This document shows positions 24,225 to 31,228 of a stretch of 44,047 bases of DNA, piece by piece. The notes below the pieces were generated by a model. That model had not been told where the DNA came from, made no database searches, and saw only the letters and a program-made list of their open reading frames with translations. Every line of letters starts with the position of its first letter. The stretch's first letter is position 1. The translations under genes and the position numbers were made by a program. This DNA is from Bacillota bacterium (lineage in GTDB: Bacteria > Bacillota > Sulfobacillia > JAIMAT01): assembly GCA_029961055.1 (NCBI GenBank), contig JASBVM010000031.1, positions 1-44,047 on the forward strand, in the 5' to 3' direction.

Positions 24225-25187
24225 ATGACCTCCCTCCCCGATCCCGAGCTCGACGAGCTCTCGCAGGCGATCAGCGGCGCCGCCGAGCGCGTCGGCCCGG
24301 CCGTCGTCCAGATCCGGAACCGCTTCCTGCGGGCGGGCGGCCGGAGCGGCGAGGGCCTGGGCTCGGGCATCCTCTGGCGCGAACCGGGGCTCGTGCTGAC
24401 CAACGCCCACGTGGTGGAGAACGCGCGCTCGCTGGAGGTGAAGCTCCACGACGGCCAGGGCTTCGCCGGGCAGGTGCTGGGCGCCGACCCGCTCTACGAC
24501 CTGGCGGTCGTCCGCCTGCAGGGCGCCCTGGAGCCGCTGCCCCTGGCGGACTTCGCCTCCGCCGCCCACCTTCGGCCCGGCCGCCTGGTGGTCGCCGTCG
24601 GCAACCCCTTCGGTCTCTCCTGGACCGTCACCTCGGGCGTGATCAGCGCCGCCGGGCGGTCGCTCCCGGTCGCGCGCGGCGTCTTCCTCGACGGCCTCCT
24701 CCAGACCGACGCCGCCATCAACCCCGGCAACTCGGGCGGCGCGCTGGCCACGCTGGACGGGCGGGTCGTGGGCGTCAACACGGCGATCCTCGCCGCCGGC
24801 CAGGGGCTCGGCTTCGCCATCCCCTCGGACATCGCCCTCCCCCTGGCCGAACAGCTGATCCGCCGCGGCCGCGCCTTCCACCCCTGGCTCGGCGTGGAGG
24901 CGGAGGAAGCGGTCCTTCCCCCCGCCGTCGCGCGCGCCCTGGGGCTTCCCGCGCACCGCGGCGCCCAGGTGCTGACCGTCCTGCCGGGCAGCCCGGCCGA
25001 CGAGGCGGGGCTGATGCCGGGGGACCTGATCTACAAGGCCGACGGGCGGGCCGTCTCCTCGGCCGCCGAGATCCGGGCGCTCCTCTACGGCCGGGCCGCC
25101 GGCGAGCGCGTGGAGCTGGAGCTGCTCCGCGACGGGACGGTCCTGCGGCGCGAGGTGCGCCTCGCCGAGCTGCCGATGGCGCGCTGA
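24225..25187 (+). CDS. HtrA/DegP-type serine protease without membrane anchor
   Basis: This 320-residue S1C-family protease has a trypsin-like domain with catalytic triad His62 (TNAHVV), Asp92 (YDLAVV) and Ser170 (NPGNSGGAL), then one PDZ domain (~220-310; VLPGSPADEAGLMPGDLI). Bacillota HtrA proteins usually carry an N-terminal transmembrane helix and an extracytoplasmic protease; here the chain begins with a short acidic segment and goes straight into the protease fold, with no signal peptide. The ATG at 24225 is 10 bases after AAAGGAAG; a GTG at 24213 would directly abut that site, and neither choice adds a helix. It is therefore predicted to work in the cytoplasm on misfolded proteins. It is a monocistronic unit convergent with the liv cluster. 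Confidence 0.92.
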   Translation: MTSLPDPELDELSQAISGAAERVGPAVVQIRNRFLRAGGRSGEGLGSGILWREPGLVLTNAHVVENARSLEVKLHDGQGFAGQVLGADPLYDLAVVRLQGALEPLPLADFASAAHLRPGRLVVAVGNPFGLSWTVTSGVISAAGRSLPVARGVFLDGLLQTDAAINPGNSGGALATLDGRVVGVNTAILAAGQGLGFAIPSDIALPLAEQLIRRGRAFHPWLGVEAEEAVLPPAVARALGLPAHRGAQVLTVLPGSPADEAGLMPGDLIYKADGRAVSSAAEIRALLYGRAAGERVELELLRDGTVLRREVRLAELPMAR

Positions 25188-25432
25188 AGGCGGGCGGGTC
25201 CGAGCGGCTTGGGGGCGCCGGGGGTGGTTCAGGCAAGCTGCGTTCCGACGGTCTGGACGTACCGGTAGGTTCGGAGCGGCAGGAAGAACCCCGTACCCCA
25301 CGACCACCGCACCTGTTGCGCACCCGGCCCGGACCGCCCCCTACCCCCCGACTCCGCGGGCACGCGCCGCCCCCCAGGTTCCGGGACACAGGCCCGCACG
25401 CGCTCCAACACGCTCCACCCGGCCGCCGCCGG

Positions 25433-25462
25433 CCCTACAACCCCTGCAGCCCCTACAACCCC
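25433..25462. repeat. direct repeat at the livF 3' end
   Basis: CCCTACAACCCC occurs twice (25433-25444 and 25451-25462), the second copy covering the livF stop codon. The rest of the 265-base convergent gap between htrA and livF holds no gene and only weak GC hairpins. Confidence 0.3.
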
Positions 25463-26211
25463 AGGTACGCCTCCCGGATGCCCGGGTCGCCGGCCAGCTC
25501 GGCGGCCGGGCCGGAACGGACGATCCGCCCGTGCTCGATGACGTAGCCCCGGTCCGAGATCTCCAGCGCCTCGAGCACGTTCTGCTCGACGAGCAGGACG
25601 GTGACGCCGCGGGCGGCGATGGAGCGGACGGTGGCGAAGACTTCCTCGGTCACCCGGGGGGCGAGGCCGAGCGACGGCTCGTCCAGGAGGAGGAGCCGCG
25701 GCTCCGACATGAGCGCCCGGGCGATGGCCAGCATCTGCTGCTCGCCGCCGGAGAGGGTGCCGGCCGCCTGGTGCCGCCGCTCGCCCAGGATCGGGAAGAG
25801 GTCCACCATCCGCTCGAGGTTGGCCTGGCGCCGCGGGCGGACCCGCGCGATGCGGCCGCCGAGGAGCAGGTTCTCCTCCACGCTCATCTGCGGGAAGAGC
25901 TGCCGCCCCTCGGGGACGTGGGCGATGCCCAGCTCGACGATGCGGTGGGCAGGAAGGCCCGTGATCTCCCGGCCCGCGAAGCGAACGCCGCCCGAGGGCG
26001 GGCGGAGGAGGCCGGAGATGACCCGGAGCGTGGTCGTCTTGCCGGCGCCGTTGGCGCCCAGGAGCGTCACCACCTCGCCCTCGCGCACCTCCAGGTCGAC
26101 GCCCCAGAGCGCCTGGAACTCGTCGTAGAAGGCGGTGACGCCGCGCACCGAGAGGAGCGGGCCCGGCCGCGAGGTCGCCGACGGGGGCGGGGTCGGAGTC
26201 GAGAGGGTCAC
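25453..26211 (-). CDS. livF: LivF-type branched-chain amino acid ABC transporter ATPase (cluster 1)
   Basis: This 252-residue ATPase is the last gene of the first Liv importer. After a Pro/Ser-rich start it has Walker A (LLGANGAGKTT), the LivF-specific HVPEGRQLFPQMSVEENL block, the signature LSGGEQQMLAIARALM, Walker B (LLLLDEPSLGL) and a QN-type switch region (LLVEQNVLEAL), ending in the family EAYLGL. The GTG at 26211 overlaps the livG stop (GTGA). It works with LivG on the LivH/LivM pore. The substrate may be branched-chain amino acids or another amino or amide compound. Confidence 0.93.
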   Translation of the reverse strand: MTLSTPTPPPSATSRPGPLLSVRGVTAFYDEFQALWGVDLEVREGEVVTLLGANGAGKTTTLRVISGLLRPPSGGVRFAGREITGLPAHRIVELGIAHVPEGRQLFPQMSVEENLLLGGRIARVRPRRQANLERMVDLFPILGERRHQAAGTLSGGEQQMLAIARALMSEPRLLLLDEPSLGLAPRVTEEVFATVRSIAARGVTVLLVEQNVLEALEISDRGYVIEHGRIVRSGPAAELAGDPGIREAYLGL

Positions 26212-26924
26212 GGCGCTTCCTCCCTCCGGGCGAACTTGGTGCCGAGGTAGGCCTCGACGACGGCCGGGTCGCGGACCACTTCCTCGGGGCGGCCGGCGGC
26301 GAGCCGCGTCCCGTGGTCGAGGACGATGACACGGTCGGCGATGGAGACGACCACGCGCATGATGTGCTCCACCCCGCCCACGGCGGTGACGCCCATCTCG
26401 GGGAGGCGGCGCAGGATGCCGACGAAGGCGTCGGCCTCGGCGGGGCTCAGCCCCGCCACCACCTCGTCCAGGAGGAGGAGCTCCGCGCCGGTGGCCAGCG
26501 CCCGGGCCACCTCCAGCCGCTTGAGCGAGGCGACGGGCAGGCTGCCCGCCTCCACCCGGGCCAGCTCCCGCATCTCCAGCCGTTCCAGGACCTCCAGCGC
26601 CCGCCGCTCCGCCTCCGCGTAGGTGCCGGCGCGCAGGAAGGCGCCCAGCATCACGTTCTCGACCACGCTCAGGTGGGCCAGCGGCTTCGGGATCTGGAAG
26701 GTGCGCCCCACCCCCATGGCCGTGATCCGGTAGGGGGGCAGCCCCTGGATCGGCAGGCCGCGGAAGCGGATCACGCCGGCGTCCGGACGGAGGTAGCCGG
26801 TGATCAGGTTGAAGAGCGTCGTCTTCCCGGCCCCGTTGGGCCCGATGATGAAGACCACCTCGCCCCGCTCGACGGTGAAGCTGACGTCGTGGGTGGCGAC
26901 GAGGCCGCCGAAGCGCTTCGTCAC
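26208..26924 (-). CDS. livG: LivG-type branched-chain amino acid ABC transporter ATPase (cluster 1)
   Basis: LivG ATPase with TKRFGGLVATHDVSF, Walker A (GPNGAGKTT), the FQIPKPLAHLSVVENVMLG segment typical of LivG, Walker B (LLLLDEVVAGLSP) and EAYLGTKF near the end. The signature reads LPVASLKRLEVARALA, a known LivG variant lacking LSGGQ. The GTG at 26924 overlaps the livM stop (GTGA), but the first family beta-strand (TPFLELEH) lies before it in frame. An AGGAGG site sits 7 bases ahead of an ACG at 26948, with no ATG, GTG or TTG available there. Translation may therefore begin at a rare start about 8 residues earlier. The function call is firm; the start is not. Confidence 0.88.
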   Translation of the reverse strand: MTKRFGGLVATHDVSFTVERGEVVFIIGPNGAGKTTLFNLITGYLRPDAGVIRFRGLPIQGLPPYRITAMGVGRTFQIPKPLAHLSVVENVMLGAFLRAGTYAEAERRALEVLERLEMRELARVEAGSLPVASLKRLEVARALATGAELLLLDEVVAGLSPAEADAFVGILRRLPEMGVTAVGGVEHIMRVVVSIADRVIVLDHGTRLAAGRPEEVVRDPAVVEAYLGTKFARREEAP

Positions 26925-27937
26925 GTGCTCGAGCTCGAGGAATGGCGTGGCGATCCCTCCTCCCCACTCAGGCTTCCGGCGAAGGGGCCGGGCTCCCTCT
27001 GCGCGCGCCGCCGGCTCCGCCTCCCGAAGAAGCCGATCACCCCCCCGGGCAGGAAGAGGACGACGAGGATGATCAGGATCCCGTAGATCAGGAGGTGCGC
27101 CGTCTGGAAGACTTCCTTGAAGAGCTCGGAGGCGGTGGTCAGGATGACCGAGCCGAGCACCGGCCCGAGGGCGGTGCCGGCGCCTCCCAGCATGGCCACG
27201 ATGGCCGCCTGGTTCGAGATGTCGATGGAGAAGATGTAGTCGGCCTGGATGTAGTGGAACGAGCTGGCGTAGAGCGAGCCCGCCAGCGAGGTGATGGCGG
27301 CGCTCGGCAGCAGCGCCAGCAGCTTGGTCCGCGCCGGGTTGACGCCCACCGCCATGGCCGTGTCCTCGTCTTCGCGGATGGCCATCAGGTAGTAGCCGAA
27401 GCGGGAGCGGTCCGCCCAGAGGTTGAGGGCGTAGGCCACCGCCGCCAGCAGCACCGCCGCCGCGTAGAAGGCCCGGTCGGTCGACGCGCCGGCGAAGAGG
27501 GCCGGCGTGGGCAGGCCGACGGCGCCCCCGGTCAGGTCCTTCAGGTTGAGGACGAGCAGGCGGAGGATCTCCGCCGTGGCGATGGTCGCCAGCGTGAAGT
27601 AGGGGCCGCGCAGGCGGAAGGTGATCGAGCCGATCAGGAGAGCGGCCACCACCGAGAAGCCCACCCCGCCCAGCACGCTCCACCACGGGTTCCAGTGGAG
27701 GTCCCGGACGAGCAGGGTGAAGGCGTAGGCGCCCACGCCGAAGTAGGCCACGTGTCCGAGGCTCAGCTGCCCCGCGTAGCCGCCCACCAGGTTCCAGGCC
27801 AGGCCGAGCGCCGCGAAGACGAAGATGCGGAAGAGGACCTGGAGGTAGTAGCTGTTCTGCACCCCGAAGGGGACGAGCAGCAGCAACAGCAAGGCCACCA
27901 GGCTGCCCAGGTAGAGCCGCCGCCGCCCGCCGCTCAT
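26921..27937 (-). CDS. livM: LivM-type branched-chain amino acid ABC transporter permease (cluster 1)
   Basis: This 338-residue membrane protein has the LivM landmarks: ALGLAWNLVGGYAGQLSLGHVAYFGVGAY (read in parts), the RGPYFTLATIATAEILR loop, and the cytoplasmic coupling region GYYLMAIREDEDTAMAVGVN. The end of the translocation domain is GGAGTALGPVLGS. The ATG at 27937 overlaps the livH stop (ATGA). The C-terminal ~30 residues are a Gly/Ser/Arg-rich tail encoded by sequence that also carries the livG translation signals. It forms the pore with LivH. Confidence 0.93.
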   Translation of the reverse strand: MSGGRRRLYLGSLVALLLLLLVPFGVQNSYYLQVLFRIFVFAALGLAWNLVGGYAGQLSLGHVAYFGVGAYAFTLLVRDLHWNPWWSVLGGVGFSVVAALLIGSITFRLRGPYFTLATIATAEILRLLVLNLKDLTGGAVGLPTPALFAGASTDRAFYAAAVLLAAVAYALNLWADRSRFGYYLMAIREDEDTAMAVGVNPARTKLLALLPSAAITSLAGSLYASSFHYIQADYIFSIDISNQAAIVAMLGGAGTALGPVLGSVILTTASELFKEVFQTAHLLIYGILIILVVLFLPGGVIGFFGRRSRRRAQREPGPFAGSLSGEEGSPRHSSSSST

Positions 27938-28797
27938 GCCCGCTGCCTCCCCAGCAGCCCGCTCGGCCGCAGCAGGAGGATGGCCAGGAAGAGGACGAAG
28001 TCGACCACCTGCGAGTAGCTGTCGGTCCAGAAGTAGCCGGTCAGGCCCTCCGCCACGCCCAGGATGAGGCCGCCCAGCGCCGCCCCCTCCACGCTGCCCA
28101 TGCCGCCCAGGACCACCATCACGAAGGAGCGGAGCAGCAGCGGGTCGCCCACCGTCGGGTAGAGGTAGAAGAGGGGCAGGAGGAGCGCCCCGCCGGCGCC
28201 GGCGCAGGCCGCCCCCAGGCCGAAGGCGGCCGCCGAGACCCGCTCCACGTCGATCCCCATCAGCGGCGCCACGTCGCGGTTCTGCGCCACCGCGCGGATG
28301 TCCCGCCCCAGCTCCGTGCGGTAGAGCACGACGTAGACGAGGCCGATCACCACCGCCGCCACGGCGAAGGAGAGGAGATAGCCCGCGCTCAGCCGGAGCG
28401 TCCCGACGCGGACGACGGCGTTGGCCATGGCGAGGTTGATCTGGCGGTAGTCCGCGCCGAAGAGGAGCTGCGCCAGGTCCACCAGCGCCAGCCAGATCCC
28501 GGTGGTGAGCAGGATCTGCATGAAGTCGGACTGGCCCATCACCGGCCGGACCAGCCCCCGGTAGAGGAGCCAGCCGAGGGCGAAGAGCGCCAGCGCCGCG
28601 AGGAGCCAGCCCCAGTAGGGGTTGATGCCCAGGAGCGTGAAGGCGAAGTAGGCCGCGTACATCCCGACCATGACCAGCGCGCCGTGCGCGAAGTTGACGA
28701 TGCGCATGACGCCGAAGACGACCGCCATGCCGATGCCGATCAGCGCGTAGAGCCCGCCGGTCAACAGCCCGTTGAGCACGGTCTGAAGGATGACCAA
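27934..28797 (-). CDS. livH: LivH-type branched-chain amino acid ABC transporter permease (cluster 1)
   Basis: This 287-residue permease begins LQTVLNGLLTGGLYALIGIGMAVVFGVMRIVNFAHGAL (read in parts), the typical LivH opening, and contains the coupling loop TELGRDIRAVAQNRDVAPLMGID and VVLGGMGSVEGAALGG. It starts with TTG at 28797, supported by a GGGGGAGG site 7 bases upstream. It is coupled to livM by ATGA. A LiaF-like gene lies 52 bases upstream, between it and its binding-protein gene. Confidence 0.93.
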   Translation of the reverse strand: MVILQTVLNGLLTGGLYALIGIGMAVVFGVMRIVNFAHGALVMVGMYAAYFAFTLLGINPYWGWLLAALALFALGWLLYRGLVRPVMGQSDFMQILLTTGIWLALVDLAQLLFGADYRQINLAMANAVVRVGTLRLSAGYLLSFAVAAVVIGLVYVVLYRTELGRDIRAVAQNRDVAPLMGIDVERVSAAAFGLGAACAGAGGALLLPLFYLYPTVGDPLLLRSFVMVVLGGMGSVEGAALGGLILGVAEGLTGYFWTDSYSQVVDFVLFLAILLLRPSGLLGRQRA

Positions 28798-28849
28798 ACG
28801 CCCGCCTCCCCCGCGCCCGGCTCGGAGTCTCCGTCCCGCCGGGTGCTTC

Positions 28850-29518
28850 TCAGTTCTGGATCACGATCCGGCCGAAGACCGGGAAGCAGGTCACCCGCAG
28901 CGTGGCACCGGCGGTCCCCGGCTGGTCGGCGAGACGGGTCTCGTTCCGCCACCCTCCGAAGACCTGGAGCCCGTCGGCCACCACCCGCCACGATTCCGGA
29001 ACCAGGAGCCTGACCCTGCCGAAGACGGCCACCAGGTCCATCTCCGCCCCCTCGGCGGCGAGCCGGGCGCGGCGGAGATCCAGCACCGAGCCTCCGAAGA
29101 TCGCGGTCACGCTGCCTCCCCGAAACGCCTGCGACAGGATCGGGGTTTCGGTGCTTCCGAAGAAGCCGATCAGGTCCACCGTGTCGAGCGCGAGGCCGGC
29201 CCATCGGCGCGACCCCCCGCGCCCCGCCAGCAGCCAGAGCCCGGCGACGACCAGGACCGCCGCCCAGAAGAGGCGGCCCACGTCGACGCCCAGGAGGTGC
29301 AGCGCGTCGACCTGCAGGTAGAGGCCGACGGCGATCAGGATGAGCGACAACCCTCGCGAGGCTGGCCGCGTCACCAACTGGACGAGGCCGAAGAGGACGA
29401 CGGCCGACGGCCAGTAGGTTCGGAAGACCACGCCGAAGTCCCAGACCCCGAGCGCGTCGAGAAGGTAGCCGACTCCGAGGGCCAGCAGGAAGAGGCCGAT
29501 CCATCGCCTTGTCGTCAT
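28850..29518 (-). CDS. LiaF-like membrane protein (cell-wall-stress response type)
   Basis: A ~222-residue protein with about four N-terminal transmembrane helices (DUF5668-like, residues ~5-115) and a C-terminal soluble beta-rich domain like that of LiaF/VraT (FRGGSVTAIFGGSVLDLR, then MDLVAVFGRVRLLVPESW and LQVFGGWRNET). LiaF proteins restrain LiaRS-type two-component systems that sense cell-envelope stress, but no such kinase or regulator is in the window. It lies between the Liv binding-protein gene (116 bases upstream) and livH (52 bases downstream) on the same strand. The ATG at 29518 is preferred although its GGGAGG site is 14 bases away. Its insertion in a transporter operon is unusual. 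Confidence 0.8.
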   Translation of the reverse strand: MTTRRWIGLFLLALGVGYLLDALGVWDFGVVFRTYWPSAVVLFGLVQLVTRPASRGLSLILIAVGLYLQVDALHLLGVDVGRLFWAAVLVVAGLWLLAGRGGSRRWAGLALDTVDLIGFFGSTETPILSQAFRGGSVTAIFGGSVLDLRRARLAAEGAEMDLVAVFGRVRLLVPESWRVVADGLQVFGGWRNETRLADQPGTAGATLRVTCFPVFGRIVIQN

Positions 29519-29633
29519 CGACGCCGTCAACGCCTCCCTCGCACGCCCGCGCCTTCCTTCCCGAACCACAGAGGAAGCGGGTGGCGCTCCGGACCCCTTC
29601 CGCCGGCGCCACCCACTCTCCTCGGCCCGCGCG

Positions 29634-30890
29634 TCAGCGCTGGTTCCAGGCCGGCGTCGGGTAGATCGGCTTGGCCGAAGCCGCGTCGGTCGGCCAGACG
29701 GTTGCGAACTTCCCGTTCTGCACCTGCGAGATCAGGACCGGGTGCGGGTTCTGGCCGCTCTCGCCGAAGCGGACCGGACCGAAGGCCGTCTGGATGTCGA
29801 TCTGGTGCAACGCCTGCTGGATCTTGGCCGGGTCGAGCGAGCCGGCCTTCTCGATGGCCGCCGCCGCCGCGTAAAGCGAGGCGTACGCCTCGGTGGCGTG
29901 GTAGGCCGGGTGCGAGCCGTACTTCGCGAAGAACTTCTGGTCGAACTCCTTGGCGCCGGGCCAGCTGACGTCCGGCAGCCACTGGTTGACCGAGAAGGTG
30001 TACTCGGCGTCCTTCCCGGCACCCTTGTCCGGCGTCGGGAACTCGGCCGCGCTGAAGCCGGTGCCGGCCGCCGTGAAGTACTTCGCGTTCAGGTCCACCT
30101 GGCGCGCCTGGTGCATCAGCGTCACCGCGTCGAGGAGGTAGCTGGCGAAGTAGATGGCGTCCGGATGCTTCGCCTTCACCTTCTGGAGCATCGCCTTGTA
30201 GTCGGGGGAGCCGGCGTTGTACCCTTCCTCGTCGATCACCCGGATGCCCCCGTCGGCCGCCGCCTTCCGCATGGACTTGTCGTTGGACTGCCCGAAGTTG
30301 GTGTTCTCGTAGATGATCGCCATGGTCTTGGGATCGCCGTTATGCTTGAGGAAGTCGACCATGGCCCGCGCGTAGTCGCCCGACCCGGCGCAGATGCGGA
30401 AGATCCAGGGCGAGCCGCTCTGCATCACGTTGTCCGCGACCGCGGTCGGGATGATCAGGGGGATCTGCTTCTGGGTCATGACCGGGACGATCGCGTACGT
30501 GCTCTCGCTCGAGTAGGACCCCATGATGAGCGGCACGTGGTCCTGGTCGACCAGCTTGGAGACGCACTGGACCGCCTGGTCGGGCTTGGACGTGTCGTCG
30601 CACTTGTCCAGCTCGATCTTCTTGCCGAGCACACCGCCCTTGGCGTTGATCTCTTCGAGCGCGATCTCGTAGCCGCGTATATGCGCCTGGCCGAAGGCGG
30701 CCTGCGAGCCGGTCTCGGAGGTGATGAAGCCGATCTTGATGGTGCCCCCGGAGGCTCCGGCGGAACTCGAGGAGGACGAAGCCGGGGACGCAGAGGACGA
30801 GGGCTTCGATCCGCCCTGGCCGCCGCACGAGGCGGCGAGGAGCGCCGCGGCGACGAGGACGACCCCCGCAAGACGGGCGTGTCGGAGCAA
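29634..30890 (-). CDS. Liv-type ABC transporter substrate-binding lipoprotein (cluster 1)
   Basis: This 418-residue periplasmic-binding-protein-like receptor (Peripla_BP_6) has a signal peptide (AGVVLVAAALLAASC) with lipobox and a Ser-rich tether. The family strand IKIGFITSETGSQAAFG follows, with GYEIALEEINAKGGVLGKKIEL, the hinge region with GSYSSESTYAIVPV, and YENTNFGQS in the second lobe. The start is a TTG at 30890: a GGGAGGG site lies 8 bases upstream, whereas the nearby ATG is out of frame. Two Cys pairs could form disulfides (CDDTSKPDQAVQC). Ligand is amino acid or amide-like but not determinable. It serves the LivHMGF genes downstream. Confidence 0.93.
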   Translation of the reverse strand: MLRHARLAGVVLVAAALLAASCGGQGGSKPSSSASPASSSSSSAGASGGTIKIGFITSETGSQAAFGQAHIRGYEIALEEINAKGGVLGKKIELDKCDDTSKPDQAVQCVSKLVDQDHVPLIMGSYSSESTYAIVPVMTQKQIPLIIPTAVADNVMQSGSPWIFRICAGSGDYARAMVDFLKHNGDPKTMAIIYENTNFGQSNDKSMRKAAADGGIRVIDEEGYNAGSPDYKAMLQKVKAKHPDAIYFASYLLDAVTLMHQARQVDLNAKYFTAAGTGFSAAEFPTPDKGAGKDAEYTFSVNQWLPDVSWPGAKEFDQKFFAKYGSHPAYHATEAYASLYAAAAAIEKAGSLDPAKIQQALHQIDIQTAFGPVRFGESGQNPHPVLISQVQNGKFATVWPTDAASAKPIYPTPAWNQR

Positions 30891-31192
30891 GCGCGCATCC
30901 CTCCCGGATGGACGACGTGGCGTACAAGCGCTGATTGGACACTTTCCGTCTCTTTCCTCCCGCAGCAAGCCCGTTTCGCCTTGGAACGCGGCGCAGGTTG
31001 TGCGGTTCCCTTCGGGGCGCCCCGCGGCGTTCCCCGGCGCCCCGCGGCATCGCTTCCAACGAAGCGGGGGCCACCGCCGGGTGAGGAAGACGTGGGTGGT
31101 AAAGGCCAGGATCGCTCGACGGGTGCTGGTTTCGGCCGCCGGCCACCCACGGGTATGCGGAAGACGGACGAAGGAACCCGCTACCGGGCATG

Positions 31193-31220
31193 GTCGCCGC
31201 AGAGCCCCCCGGGCGGCGAC
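31193..31220 (-). terminator. hairpin in the gap after the ECF ATPase gene
   Basis: GTCGCCGC and GCGGCGAC form an 8-bp stem just past the ECF ATPase stop (31229). No T-run. The gap 30891-31228 is otherwise without a gene; it must hold the promoter of the binding-protein gene, but no clear -35/-10 pair stands out. Confidence 0.35.
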
Positions 31221-31228
31221 ACCGTCCC

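Noticed and set aside
25188-25452. A small gene between htrA and livF
   Set aside because: Frames there lack start signals and coding character; the interval looks like a convergent 3' region with short GC hairpins and a direct repeat.
26524-26572. LivG with a destroyed ABC signature (LPVASLKR)
   Set aside because: This signature style occurs in a known LivG subfamily (LTLxxRKRLELARALAT type), so it is not evidence of inactivity.
26313-27086. Plus-strand frames opposite the liv and ECF genes
   Set aside because: They are shadows of the minus-strand genes, with His/Asp/Arg-rich composition and no domains.
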